A program made the position numbers and the translations under genes. The notes beneath the pieces were generated by a model. It saw only the letters and a program-made list of their open reading frames with translations. It was not told the DNA's origin and did no database searches. From Paenarthrobacter nicotinovorans (GTDB taxonomy: Bacteria; Actinomycetota; Actinomycetes; Actinomycetales; Micrococcaceae), in the NCBI RefSeq assembly GCF_007670255.1, contig NZ_SZVS01000007.1:62001-126000 (forward strand): DNA of 64,000 bases. The letters run 5' to 3'. Shown here piece by piece: positions 23,927 through 32,666 of the stretch; within the stretch, counting starts at the first letter, position 1; every line of letters begins with the position of its first letter.

Positions 23927-25138
23927 CGTGAGGCTCCAGTGCAGGATCAGGATGAGCGTCACGAGGAATCCTGAACCGTAGTTGAGCCAGATGAACCGCC
24001 GCCATGCGGTGTTGGTGCGCGCCGCCGTCGTGTCCGTCACGTTCCAGTACGGCGCGCAGTTGACGATGTACGGTACGGCGATGACCGCCGCCAGCGGCCC
24101 GGGCCACGGGGTCGCCAGCATGGCCAGGCCGGCTACCAGCCACAGCACGACGGCGAGCCGCACCGTTCGGCGGGCACCGATGACTGTCGCTATGGATCCG
24201 ATGCCGGCCTGCCGGTCGGGTTCGATGTCCTGGACGGCGCCGAAAGCATGTGCAGCCATTCCCCACAGGAAAAACGCGGCCAGCAGGATGATGAGTCCGG
24301 GCGTCACCTCGGCGCCGGCCATCGCAAGGCCGACGACGGCGGGACTTACGAAGTGCGTACTGGACGTTACTGAGTCCAAGACCGGGCGTTCCTTGAAGCG
24401 GAGTCCGGCAATGGAGTATGCCACCACCGCGAAAGCGCTGACCAGCAACGGCAGCCACGCGGACGGGCCTCCCGCGAGCGCAAGCACCAGCAGGAACGGA
24501 ATGTTGGTGATGGCGGCGAGCCACAGCATGGGCCGGTGGAGCCGTGGTTGGAGCAGGGCGCCTTCGATGCCGCCTTTGCGTGGGTTTTTCAGGTCGGATT
24601 CGTAGTCGAAGACGTCGTTGATGCCGTACATGGCCAGGTTGTACGGGATCAGGAAGTAGAGCGTTCCCACCACCAGAACCCAGTCGATCTCGCGGGTGGT
24701 CAGCAGCATGGCCGCGGCGAACGGATAGGCCGTGTTGATCCAGCTGACGGGGCGTGATGCGAGCAGCGCCTGGGGAATGAGGCCCTTGAGCCCGGGCTCC
24801 CCGTGACGGCGCTCGCTGCCGCCGCGCGTGCGTCGTCGGGTCAGCCACATCCATAGGCCAGGGAGTGCCACCACGCCGGCCAGCGGATAGGCAAAGTCCT
24901 CAACAGGTGCCAGGCCCACCGTGACACCCAGGAGGTGGGAGGTGTCGTAGTGGAAGAGCTCCATGCCGATCATGACGGAGTCGAACACCGCAGTCAGGAC
25001 AGCGAGTGCCGCGAAAGCCAGGCCCACGGCTTGCCAATGCCGCCGGGATTCACCGCGGCGCGACGCCTGAGCGGCGAAAGCCACCCCGGCCACTACTGCC
25101 GCGGCCACGAAGAGGAGTGCGAGCCAAAGGTAGGTCAT
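23921..25138 (-). CDS. Fusion of lycopene cyclase subunit (CrtYf) and lycopene elongase (CrtEb)
   Basis: A 405-residue membrane protein. Residues 1-105 form a lycopene-cyclase-domain subunit with three helices and LAPVEDFAYPL (77-86). After a basic linker (100-120), residues about 125-405 form a UbiA-type prenyltransferase with N174-D175-x2-D178-x3-D182 (NDVFDYESD) and a second Asp motif at D304-x3-D308 (DIEPD). In Corynebacterium these are two genes, crtYf and crtEb. The elongase adds DMAPP to both ends of lycopene (C40 to C50), and the cyclase then closes the rings, so fusion joins consecutive steps. It overlaps crtYe by ATGA. Confidence 0.9.
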   Translation of the reverse strand: MTYLWLALLFVAAAVVAGVAFAAQASRRGESRRHWQAVGLAFAALAVLTAVFDSVMIGMELFHYDTSHLLGVTVGLAPVEDFAYPLAGVVALPGLWMWLTRRRTRGGSERRHGEPGLKGLIPQALLASRPVSWINTAYPFAAAMLLTTREIDWVLVVGTLYFLIPYNLAMYGINDVFDYESDLKNPRKGGIEGALLQPRLHRPMLWLAAITNIPFLLVLALAGGPSAWLPLLVSAFAVVAYSIAGLRFKERPVLDSVTSSTHFVSPAVVGLAMAGAEVTPGLIILLAAFFLWGMAAHAFGAVQDIEPDRQAGIGSIATVIGARRTVRLAVVLWLVAGLAMLATPWPGPLAAVIAVPYIVNCAPYWNVTDTTAARTNTAWRRFIWLNYGSGFLVTLILILHWSLTS

Positions 25139-25485
25139 GCGTTTTCACGCTCCCTCTCGCGACGCTTCCCCGGCACAGGGGACAGGAGCCGCCGGGCACC
25201 GGTGTACAGCACCATGGTGCACAGGGTCAGGAAGAGCAGAAATACGGGTTCCTCGATGGGCAGCTCCGGAGCAAGCAGGATACCCGTGGCGATGTTCCCT
25301 TCTCCGCGGAGGAAGATCCCCAGCCCGATGCCGGCCGCGTCCCAGCCAAGGAAAAACAACAGCCCGACGGCGGTTACGGTCGCCGCTGCTTTTGCGTCGT
25401 GCCAGAAAAACAGCCGGAATCTGTGGTCGAGCAGCAGCATGCAGGTGATGCCGAGCAACAACGAAACCAGGTAAAGGACACCCAT
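25135..25485 (-). CDS. crtYe: Heterodimeric C50 carotenoid cyclase subunit CrtYe
   Basis: A 116-residue membrane protein with three hydrophobic helices and the lycopene-cyclase-domain motif LPIEEPVFLLFL (about 75-86). It needs the second subunit, here the N-terminal part of the following fusion protein, to make an active cyclase for C50 carotenoids. The ATG at 25485 overlaps the crtI stop (TGATG) and its own stop overlaps the next start (ATGA). Whether epsilon (decaprenoxanthin) or gamma (sarcinaxanthin) rings are formed cannot be decided from sequence by eye. Confidence 0.88.
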   Translation of the reverse strand: MGVLYLVSLLLGITCMLLLDHRFRLFFWHDAKAAATVTAVGLLFFLGWDAAGIGLGIFLRGEGNIATGILLAPELPIEEPVFLLFLTLCTMVLYTGARRLLSPVPGKRRERERENA

Positions 25486-27134
25486 CAGCCAATCCTGCTG
25501 GCTACGGGCCTCACGCTGACAGGGCCGGTGCTGTGGTCTCCGCGGATTCTTTTCAGGACCAGCTCGGCACTGATCAGGCACATGGGTACGCCGACGCCCG
25601 GAGCGGTAGTGGCTCCCGCGTAGTAGAGCCCTTGCACGCGCTTCGAGGCATTCTGTGCCCGGAACATGGCGCTTTGTCCCAGGGTGTGTGCCGGTCCCAG
25701 CATGCCGCCGCGCCAGGAGTTGTAGTCCCGGGCAAAGTCGGCTGGACCGATCGTGTGCCGGACAACGATCCGTTCGCGAAGGTCGGGGATGTTGGCCCAC
25801 TCGGCGATCTGCCCGATGGCGGCGTCGGCGGTTCGTTCGATGAGGATGTCGCCGGTTCCGTCCGGGCCGCCGGAACCGAGTGCCGGATCGGCTGGGACCG
25901 GGACCAGGACAAAGAGATTCTCATGGCCGGCGGGAGCCACCGCGGAATCTGTGGCGCTGGGTTTGCAGACGTAAATCGACGCAGGATCGGGAATGCTGGT
26001 TTCCGCTCCGAAGATGGAAGCGAAGTTCGCTTCCCAATCCCGGGTGAAGAACAGTGAATGGTGCGGCAGTTCCGGGAGTTTGCCCTTGACTCCCAGCATC
26101 ACCAGGACGGCGCCCGGTCCGCTGGTGCGCCGCTGCCACCAGGAATTGGGGTAGCTGCGGTCCCGCACGCCCAGAAGCTGGGTTTCGGTGTGGTGCAGGT
26201 CGGCGCCGGAGACCACCAGGTCCGCCACGCTGTAGTGCTCATTCCCCGAGGTATCGCGCCACGCCACCCCGGTCACTTCGCGGTGGTCCTTGCCGGAGAG
26301 GGCCACGGGAAGCTTCACGCCGTCAAAACGGCCCACTTTCTTGGTCCTCGTGGTTTCGCGGGTGGTGATCTTGAGGGCTTCGGCACCGGTGTGGATCCGG
26401 ACGCCTGCCTGGAGAGCCAGGGCCTCAAGGCGGTTGACGAGTTCCCGGAAACCTCCCATGGGGTACTGCACGCCGTCACCCAGGTCCAAGGCACTCATGA
26501 GGTGGTACATTGCCGGCGCGTCGGAGGGGCTGGTGCCCAGGAAAACGGCCGGGTAGCCCAGTACTTGCCGCAGGACCGGATGCTCGAAGCGATGGGCCAC
26601 GTACTTGTCCAAGGGAGTCAGGAGTAGTTGCGCCAGTTTGGGCAGGCTCCGCAGCACCTCGGGCTGGAGCAGGGCTTGGAGCTTGGTGAAAGGGTTGTAG
26701 AGGAAAAAGCGCTCGGCCATCTCTGTGGTGTGCCCTGCCGATGCCAGGTAGGCGGAGAGCTCCTTGGCGCTTCCAGGCTCCACTTTTTCGAACGTCGCCA
26801 GAACCTGTTCGCTGCCCAAGGGGACGGTCAACGGCTCCGGCCGGCCGTCGTCGTCCGGTTCGCTGAAGACGCGGTAGGCGGGATTGAGGGTGTGCAGGTC
26901 CAGCTGTTCGGCGGTGCTGGTGCCCAGGAGCTCGAAGAAGTGGTCGAAAACCCCCGGCATGAGGTACCAGGAGGGGCCGGTATCGAAGCGGAAACCGTTG
27001 CGTTCCAGGCTTCCGGCCCGGCCGCCCACTTCGCTGCGCTGCTCCAGGAGTTGGACCTCGTGTCCTTCGTGGGCGAGCAATGCGGCGGTGGCAAGCCCAG
27101 CGATGCCACCGCCGATCACGACTGTCCGTTTCAT
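25485..27134 (-). CDS. crtI: Phytoene desaturase
   Basis: A 549-residue FAD-dependent desaturase that converts phytoene to lycopene. The N-terminal dinucleotide fold is VVIGGGIAGLATAALLAHEG with LLEQRSEVGGRAGS; the C-terminal FAD-binding signature includes LYYAGATTAPGVGVPMCLISAE. The internal segment RTKKVGRFDGVK (about 270) is typical of actinobacterial versions. It overlaps crtB by ATGA upstream and crtYe by TGATG downstream. Membrane-associated. Full length for the family. Confidence 0.96.
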   Translation of the reverse strand: MKRTVVIGGGIAGLATAALLAHEGHEVQLLEQRSEVGGRAGSLERNGFRFDTGPSWYLMPGVFDHFFELLGTSTAEQLDLHTLNPAYRVFSEPDDDGRPEPLTVPLGSEQVLATFEKVEPGSAKELSAYLASAGHTTEMAERFFLYNPFTKLQALLQPEVLRSLPKLAQLLLTPLDKYVAHRFEHPVLRQVLGYPAVFLGTSPSDAPAMYHLMSALDLGDGVQYPMGGFRELVNRLEALALQAGVRIHTGAEALKITTRETTRTKKVGRFDGVKLPVALSGKDHREVTGVAWRDTSGNEHYSVADLVVSGADLHHTETQLLGVRDRSYPNSWWQRRTSGPGAVLVMLGVKGKLPELPHHSLFFTRDWEANFASIFGAETSIPDPASIYVCKPSATDSAVAPAGHENLFVLVPVPADPALGSGGPDGTGDILIERTADAAIGQIAEWANIPDLRERIVVRHTIGPADFARDYNSWRGGMLGPAHTLGQSAMFRAQNASKRVQGLYYAGATTAPGVGVPMCLISAELVLKRIRGDHSTGPVSVRPVASRIG

Positions 27135-28036
27135 CGGTGCAGCTCCATCCAGGTTGAGGCGACGGCCCGTGCGGCGAGACCGGCTTTTACCGCGTCGGGG
27201 ACACGGACCCGTGAACGGTAGAGCTCGTCCACGGTGGTCTGTTCGATCTTGTCGGTCAGGGCAGTGAACAGCGAAAGGGCGCTGCGGACAGCTGCCCGGG
27301 CGTCACGTGGCAGGAGCGGGATGACGGCATTGGCATCGGCCAGCTGGGCCCTGATGGTGCGCACCCATTCCATGCGGTCCTGGTCCTCCAGATGCTCCGA
27401 GGTGCCCAGGTAGTTCCGGCCGAGGCGGGTGGTGTCATCGGCCAGGTCACGAAGGAAATTGATGTTCTGGAAAGCAGCCCCCAGGCGGCTTGCGCCGTAC
27501 TGCAGCGCCGCGGCGTCGCCGTCGTCGATGTTTTCATCCCGTATGAACACGCGCAGGCACATCAGGCCCACCACTTCGGCGGAACCGTGGACGTAACCTT
27601 GGTGCGCATCGGCGTCGAAGCGCAGGGGAGCGGCGGGGGCGGAAGAGCGCTCGCCGAGGTCGGTGCGCATCGATTCGAAGAACGGATCGATCAGGGAACC
27701 GTCGATCCGGGCCGTCCGGGCGGTCTGTGCGAACGCATGGATGATGAGGTCGCTGCTGTAGCCAAGTTTCACGGCGCGGTGGGTCTCGTCAATGAAGCGC
27801 GACAGTGCGTCGCATTGTTCCTGGTAACTGAGTCCCGCCTCGGCAGTGACGCCGTCGACGAGTTCGTCGGCAACACGCACCAGGGCGTAGATGTTGCGCA
27901 CATGTTGGCGGTGCCGCGGCCCCAGCAGTTTGCAGGCGAGGCCGAACGATGTGGAGTAGGCCGCAATAACCTGGTTGGCGGCCCGCTCGGCAGTCCGGGT
28001 GAAATGGCTAAAAGAGGTGTCCATGGTGACGCTCAT
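27131..28036 (-). CDS. crtB: Phytoene synthase
   Basis: A 301-residue squalene/phytoene synthase that condenses two geranylgeranyl diphosphates. The first Asp-rich motif is DELVD (57-61) after NIYALVRVA; the second lies in NINFLRDLADDTTRLGRNYL. SFGLACKLL is the usual N-terminal substrate loop. The start at ATG 28036 overlaps the idsA stop by ATGA; an internal ATG at codon 5 is also possible. The open frame extends much further upstream, but only inside idsA. Confidence 0.95.
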   Translation of the reverse strand: MSVTMDTSFSHFTRTAERAANQVIAAYSTSFGLACKLLGPRHRQHVRNIYALVRVADELVDGVTAEAGLSYQEQCDALSRFIDETHRAVKLGYSSDLIIHAFAQTARTARIDGSLIDPFFESMRTDLGERSSAPAAPLRFDADAHQGYVHGSAEVVGLMCLRVFIRDENIDDGDAAALQYGASRLGAAFQNINFLRDLADDTTRLGRNYLGTSEHLEDQDRMEWVRTIRAQLADANAVIPLLPRDARAAVRSALSLFTALTDKIEQTTVDELYRSRVRVPDAVKAGLAARAVASTWMELHR

Positions 28037-29130
28037 GACTGCCGTCCTTCCAGTTGCCCGGCAAGATCCAGCAAGACCCGGCACACGCCCGGCGGAATGG
28101 TGTTGTCCAGGAGGTCGGTAAAGGCCTGCATCTGTTCCCGGATGAGTCCGTTGACGAAGCTCTCGGCCCCGCAGTCGGCCAGTTGGCGGCGGACACGCTC
28201 GCACTCGGCGCCATTGAGTTCGGGCCTGCCGAAGAATGGTTCAATCTCCACCCACGACGCAGTGGTGCGGGCATGGGCGATGATCGCGGTTTCCTTGCCC
28301 TCGCGCAGATCGGAAAAGGGATCCTTGCCGTGCCGGAGGGGATCCCCGAACGTGGACAGGAGGTCGTCCTGGAGCTGGAACGCCAGGCCCAGATGGCGGC
28401 CGGCGGTTGCGAGCGCATTTTCGACGGCGAAATCGGCACCTGCCAGCGCTGCGGCGGCCCGCAAGGGAAGCTCGAAGGTGTAGGTGGCCGTCTTGTAGCC
28501 GCACATGACGAGGATGGTTTCGAGCTGGGGGTCGATGATGCCGTCACCCAGGCCGACGTCCAGCTGCTCACCGGCCACGGTTTCGTTGATGGTGTGTTCC
28601 AGGAGGTCCAGTAGGCGCAACCTGAGCGTGTGGGGGAGGTCTGCCCTGGCGAAGGCTTGGTGGGTGGCCGCGAGGAGCATGTCCCCCATGAGGATGCCGC
28701 CGGTTTGGGCCCAGTGGAGGTCGCTGCCTTCACGGGTTCCCTCGACGCTGTTTCGGGGAAGAGCCTGGGCTTCTGCGAGGAGGGAGCCGATGAGGTTGGG
28801 GTGTCCGCGCCGGACGAGGTCTCCGTCGATCACGTCGTCGTGCAGCAGGAAGGAGTAGTGGAGGAGTTCGATCGCGGCCGCAATGCTGATCGCGGTTTCG
28901 CGGTGGTTGGTCCCGGGTTGCCGAAGGGCGTCAAAAGTTTCCATCAACAGCAGCGGGCGGACGAATTTCCCACCCAGGACGTTGTTGCCGGCCAGTTCCC
29001 AGAGCCTGGTGAAGTGGGGGCCATAGGCGGTGGCTGCGCTGGCGCGCTTTCGAATGAGGCCACTTAACTCATTTTCGATCGCGGTGCACAGCTCGGTGCG
29101 GCTGCGTAAAGCGCCGGAGGTGACGGTCAT
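28033..29130 (-). CDS. idsA: Geranylgeranyl diphosphate synthase
   Basis: A 365-residue trans-prenyl diphosphate synthase that builds GGPP from IPP and allylic primers. The first Asp-rich motif is DDVID (98-102), followed by the RRGHP loop; the second is QLQDDLLSTFGD (253-263). The segment GGKFVRPLLLM is the IPP-binding basic region. It is the equivalent of crtE/idsA in other actinobacterial carotenoid operons and overlaps idi and crtB by ATGA at both ends. Cytoplasmic. Confidence 0.94.
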   Translation of the reverse strand: MTVTSGALRSRTELCTAIENELSGLIRKRASAATAYGPHFTRLWELAGNNVLGGKFVRPLLLMETFDALRQPGTNHRETAISIAAAIELLHYSFLLHDDVIDGDLVRRGHPNLIGSLLAEAQALPRNSVEGTREGSDLHWAQTGGILMGDMLLAATHQAFARADLPHTLRLRLLDLLEHTINETVAGEQLDVGLGDGIIDPQLETILVMCGYKTATYTFELPLRAAAALAGADFAVENALATAGRHLGLAFQLQDDLLSTFGDPLRHGKDPFSDLREGKETAIIAHARTTASWVEIEPFFGRPELNGAECERVRRQLADCGAESFVNGLIREQMQAFTDLLDNTIPPGVCRVLLDLAGQLEGRQS

Positions 29131-29681
29131 GCTTTTGCTCCGGTCCCGGGCTGGAGTACCCGTGCCTCAAGGAGTTGCGGGAACTGCAGGCCAAGCCATG
29201 GACTGAAGACAGACGGGCTTCGCTGCAGGGACTTGGCCACCAATGCCGGGGACATCCAGGCCCAGTCGGCCACTTCGGCAGGGTTGGGATTCACCTCGCC
29301 GCCGATCCTGGCGATGTAGACCGGGCAGATTTCGTTCTCCACAATGCCCGTGGGGTCGACGGCCCTGTATCGGAAGTGGGGCAGGGCGAGTTCAATCCTG
29401 TTGGCATCCACTCCCAGTTCGAAGCGTGCACGGCGCGTCACCGCGTCCAGGGGATCTTCGCCTGGGCCGGGGTGGCCGCAGAAGCTGTTGGTCCAGATTC
29501 CGGGCCAGGTCTTCTTTTCCGGCGAACGGCGGGTCAGGAGGATCTCGCCGTCGTCGTTGAGGAGGTAGCAGGAAAACGCGAGGTGGAGCGGCGTTTCCCG
29601 GGTGTGCACCCGGGCTTTGGGGGCCTCGCCGATGGGCCTGCCGGCGTCGTCAAGGAGGACCACCATCTCTGTCGCGTTCAT
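29127..29681 (-). CDS. idi: Isopentenyl-diphosphate delta-isomerase, type 1
   Basis: A 184-residue Nudix-fold isomerase that interconverts IPP and DMAPP. The catalytic Cys is in TNSFCGHPGPGED and the catalytic Glu in VENEICPVYIAR; the Nudix-like helix is AVTRRARFELGV. As first gene of the carotenoid operon it supplies the DMAPP used by both idsA and the elongase. ATG 29681 follows GGAGGAAGGCGCAGG. The frame continues upstream into the intergenic space, which I leave out. Confidence 0.95.
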   Translation of the reverse strand: MNATEMVVLLDDAGRPIGEAPKARVHTRETPLHLAFSCYLLNDDGEILLTRRSPEKKTWPGIWTNSFCGHPGPGEDPLDAVTRRARFELGVDANRIELALPHFRYRAVDPTGIVENEICPVYIARIGGEVNPNPAEVADWAWMSPALVAKSLQRSPSVFSPWLGLQFPQLLEARVLQPGTGAKA

Positions 29682-29706
29682 CCTGCGCCTTCCTCCCGAT
29701 GCTGAT

Positions 29707-29759
29707 ATTGCTAGACAAGCTAGAAGAAAGGCTACCATGTAAGAAGTTGGGTGTAACAT
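29707..29759. promoter_or_regulatory. crt/crtR-like intergenic control region
   Basis: The 85-bp space between idi (minus) and the MarR gene (plus) contains two GCTAG elements 9 bp apart (29710-29714 and 29719-29723), the first within ATTGCTAG, an octamer also found in the other MarR operator at 23362-23369. TAACAT (29754-29759) ends 7 nt before the MarR start codon and suggests a leaderless transcript. I could not fix a -35 for either direction. Confidence 0.45.
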
Positions 29760-29766
29760 ACTCAGC

Positions 29767-30354
29767 ATGTCCAGTCCTGAAGAAATGCCGGAGACTTCCG
29801 GCTTCCCGGCGCCGGCCGGGATCTATCACCTGGACGCGAACGATCCCCATCACCAATTGGTTGACCGAGCCGGTCTTTCGGACGCCGATGTCCGGCAGAT
29901 CAGCGCACTCATGGCCTCGCTGGGAAGGCTCCGCGATGCCGAACAGCGGCTCGCCGATGCTTCCCTCCGTTACATGAAGTTGAACCAGTCCGACATGCGC
30001 GCACTGCATTACCTCATCGTCTGCGCCAACCAGGGCGTCATCGCCACCCCCGGAGCGATAGCCTCCCACCTGAATATTTCGACGGCGTCCACCACCAAGC
30101 TGCTCGACCGGCTCGAACGCGCGGGCCACGTCGCCAGGCGCGCGCACCCGTCCGACCGCAGGGCCCTGGCCATCGCCATTACCCCGGAAACCCACGCCGC
30201 GGCCATGCGGACCGTGGGCAAACAGCAGGCCGGGCGGTTCCTGGCGGCCGCACGACTCGCCCCGGAGGAGCGCGAGGTCGTGACACGGTTCCTGGACGAC
30301 ATGGCGGGGGAGATCGACGTCGGAGATGCGTCCTGGGCTGCGACCTCCGGCTAA
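29767..30354 (+). CDS. MarR-family regulator, CrtR-like
   Basis: A 195-residue MarR protein with winged HTH at about 85-150: TPGAIASHLNISTASTTKLLDRLERAGHVARRAHPSDRRAL. It is divergent from the carotenoid operon, the same arrangement as crtR in Corynebacterium glutamicum, whose product represses crt genes and responds to GGPP. By position this is the probable crt repressor; the symbol is not assigned because position is the only evidence. No ribosome binding site is present; a -10-like TAACAT ends 7 nt before the ATG, so the mRNA may be leaderless. Confidence 0.88.
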   Translation: MSSPEEMPETSGFPAPAGIYHLDANDPHHQLVDRAGLSDADVRQISALMASLGRLRDAEQRLADASLRYMKLNQSDMRALHYLIVCANQGVIATPGAIASHLNISTASTTKLLDRLERAGHVARRAHPSDRRALAIAITPETHAAAMRTVGKQQAGRFLAAARLAPEEREVVTRFLDDMAGEIDVGDASWAATSG

Positions 30355-30485
30355 CGACCCTGCGATTTAGGTCCGAAGTGTGAGCCAGCTGACATTTTTC
30401 TCTGTAAGATTCGAGGCAAGGCCCGCATGCGGCGGGCGGCAGTTGTCTGGCTTGACCAGCGGGGGACACACAAAAGGAATAATTG

Positions 30486-31592
30486 ATGGCTCAAGAAGCG
30501 GGCTCTCTTTCACCGGATAATGACGCGCACGGCAGTAAACAGGAGGGCTCGGGGGAGATGCCCTTCGCGGACGAAATGACCATGCGGGCTCAGGTCCTGG
30601 ACATCATCGAGTCCATTCTTGAGGACGCCGAACCACGCAGCGAGGGAGCCAGGAACAGGCTTCGTGAGCTGCTCGAGGCCCGTCCGGATGATCCCGAGGG
30701 AGCACTGCTGCAGCACTTGCTGCTCACCCGCAAGGCAACACAGCCTGCAGCTGCAGTCCCGGTGCAGCTTGAGCACGCCAACCTCCACCTGGAATCGTCC
30801 GATGCTTCGAAGACGGTCCTGGTTCCCGTCAGCCACGACGTCCGTGCCGGCATTCAATCCGTCCTGGCAGACAAGCTTCTCTTGACCGCTTTCCAGCCCG
30901 TCCATTCCCTTCCCCAGGGCGAGCCGATCGGCGTCGAGGCCTTGACCCGGTTCATTGGTGAGGACGGGGCCGGTGCCGACGTCTGGTTCAGCGAAGCTGC
31001 CGCTGCGGGACTGGGAACCGAGCTTGAGATAGCTGCACTGCATTGCGCGCTGATGGCCGCGCACGACGTCCCGGAAAACATGTTCGTCGCGCTGAACCTA
31101 ACCCCGGCCACCTCACGCGATCCCCGGGTGCGGAACCTGCTTGCGGCTGCTGCCCTGGCCCCGGAAAGAATTATCGTTGAATTGACCGGTGGCCTTGAAG
31201 CGATCGCGGCCCAACCGGACGGTGAAGGCCTCGAACAGCTGCGTGCCCTGGGGCTGCGGGTTTCGATCAGTGCCTGGGGCGCTGCCCTGGTTTCGTTGGA
31301 CAGCATTGAACAACTCCGTCCCGACATCATCAAGCTGGATCGCCACCTGATCGAAGGAATCGCAAGCAACGAGGGACAGAAGCTCCGTGCCCGTGCCATC
31401 GTGGCGCTGGCCCGCGAGATCGGTGCGGACGTCCACGCGCAGGGCATCGAAACGGCCGAGGAACTCCAGGAAGTCACGTCCCTGGGCATTACCGCTGCGC
31501 AGGGCTACTTGCTGGGACGCCCGTCGGTCCATCCGCTGGACTGGTCGGCCTGGAGCGTCCGCGCGCAGACGGAACCTCAGCGCGCGGGCTGA
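30486..31592 (+). CDS. Degenerate EAL-domain protein
   Basis: A 368-residue protein. Residues 1-115 are a helical, hydrophilic region of unknown type; about 120-350 is an EAL fold. E151-A-L is present in GVEALTRF, as are N204 (ALNLTP), E232 (IVELTG) and K283 (IIKLD). The central DDFG motif, however, is replaced: where active c-di-GMP phosphodiesterases have two metal-binding Asp, this protein has S262-A263 (ISAWGA), and the AEGVE-type motif reads AQGIE. It is therefore predicted to bind but not cleave c-di-GMP, or to act by protein contact. Start ATG 30486 with AAAGGA upstream. No GGDEF gene nearby. Confidence 0.85.
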   Translation: MAQEAGSLSPDNDAHGSKQEGSGEMPFADEMTMRAQVLDIIESILEDAEPRSEGARNRLRELLEARPDDPEGALLQHLLLTRKATQPAAAVPVQLEHANLHLESSDASKTVLVPVSHDVRAGIQSVLADKLLLTAFQPVHSLPQGEPIGVEALTRFIGEDGAGADVWFSEAAAAGLGTELEIAALHCALMAAHDVPENMFVALNLTPATSRDPRVRNLLAAAALAPERIIVELTGGLEAIAAQPDGEGLEQLRALGLRVSISAWGAALVSLDSIEQLRPDIIKLDRHLIEGIASNEGQKLRARAIVALAREIGADVHAQGIETAEELQEVTSLGITAAQGYLLGRPSVHPLDWSAWSVRAQTEPQRAG

Positions 31593-31698
31593 CTATCGGC
31601 TTAACGACGACGCCGGTCCTCACCAGGGCGGCGCCCCATCTGCGCGGGTCCTCGCCTGTGCGGCGCTTATCCGGGCTTGTAATGGGTACGGTATCCCT

Positions 31699-32649
31699 AT
31701 GGCTGCATCCCGGGAAAAGGCGGACACCGGTTCCACCCTGCTGACCGTCATCATTGCCTTCGCGGCGAACACCTTGGTTGCCGCCGCCAAATCCGTGGCG
31801 GCCGCACTCACGGGATCTGCGTCCATGACTGCCGAGGCCGCGCACTCCTGGGCGGACACCGGAAACCAGGTGTTCCTCTTCATGGCCGAGCGCCGATCAC
31901 AACGTCCCCGGGATAAGGGCCACCCCATGGGATATGGGCGCGAAGCCTATGTCTGGTCCATGTTCGCGGCCTTCGGGCTGTTCACCGCAGGGGCCGTGGT
32001 CTCCATCATGCACGGGATCCAGCAGATCATTGATCCGGAGCCGGCATCGGACTTCCTGATTGCCTATCTGGTGTTGGCCGTGGCCTTTGTCCTGGAAGGT
32101 TTTTCCTTCGTCCAGGCCTTCCGCCAGACCCGGAAGGCGGCCAGGGAGTTGGAACGCAGAACCTTGGAGCAGGTCTTGGTCAGCTCCGATCCGACGCTGC
32201 GCGCGGTTTTCGCCGAGGATGCCGCCGCGCTGGTTGGCCTGGTCATCGCCTTTATCGGAGTGTTCCTCCATCAGGTCACGGGATCGCCGGTCCCGGACGC
32301 TGTCGGCTCGATCGTGGTCGGCGTCCTTTTGGCGGTTGTTGCCGTGGTGCTGATCGACCGCAACCGACGGTTCCTTGTGGGCCAGGGGGTTACCCCGGAC
32401 ATCGAACGTTCCATGGGCCGGCAGTTGCTGGAGCACAAGGACATCGCCCGGCTCACGTACCTGCATCTGGAGTTCGTCGGCCCCCGCAAGCTCTACCTCG
32501 TGGCAGCTGTGGATCTCCAGGGCGACCATCCGGAACATGAGGTCGCCGTCGTGCTGCGCAGGATCGAGAGCGAGCTGGAGGGACATCAAACCGTGGAGGA
32601 GGCAGTGTTGACGCTGGCCACCCCGGATGAAGTGTCGCTGAAGCTATAG
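31699..32649 (+). CDS. Cation diffusion facilitator (CDF) transporter
   Basis: A 316-residue CDF-family efflux protein, normally a proton antiporter for Zn, Fe, Mn or Co. Six helices are visible. Helix II has SMTAEAAHSWADTGNQVFLF, with AHSWAD matching the site-A metal residues, and helix V AVFAEDAAALVGLVIA (ED in place of the usual HxxxD). GHPMGYGREAYVWSMFAA precedes helix III. The cytosolic C-terminal domain is about 220-316. The site residues favour Fe/Mn rather than Zn, by inference. No ribosome binding site; TACGGT ends 6 nt before the ATG, compatible with a leaderless mRNA. Confidence 0.9.
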   Translation: MAASREKADTGSTLLTVIIAFAANTLVAAAKSVAAALTGSASMTAEAAHSWADTGNQVFLFMAERRSQRPRDKGHPMGYGREAYVWSMFAAFGLFTAGAVVSIMHGIQQIIDPEPASDFLIAYLVLAVAFVLEGFSFVQAFRQTRKAARELERRTLEQVLVSSDPTLRAVFAEDAAALVGLVIAFIGVFLHQVTGSPVPDAVGSIVVGVLLAVVAVVLIDRNRRFLVGQGVTPDIERSMGRQLLEHKDIARLTYLHLEFVGPRKLYLVAAVDLQGDHPEHEVAVVLRRIESELEGHQTVEEAVLTLATPDEVSLKL

Positions 32650-32666
32650 CGCTGTTTCAGGAACCG

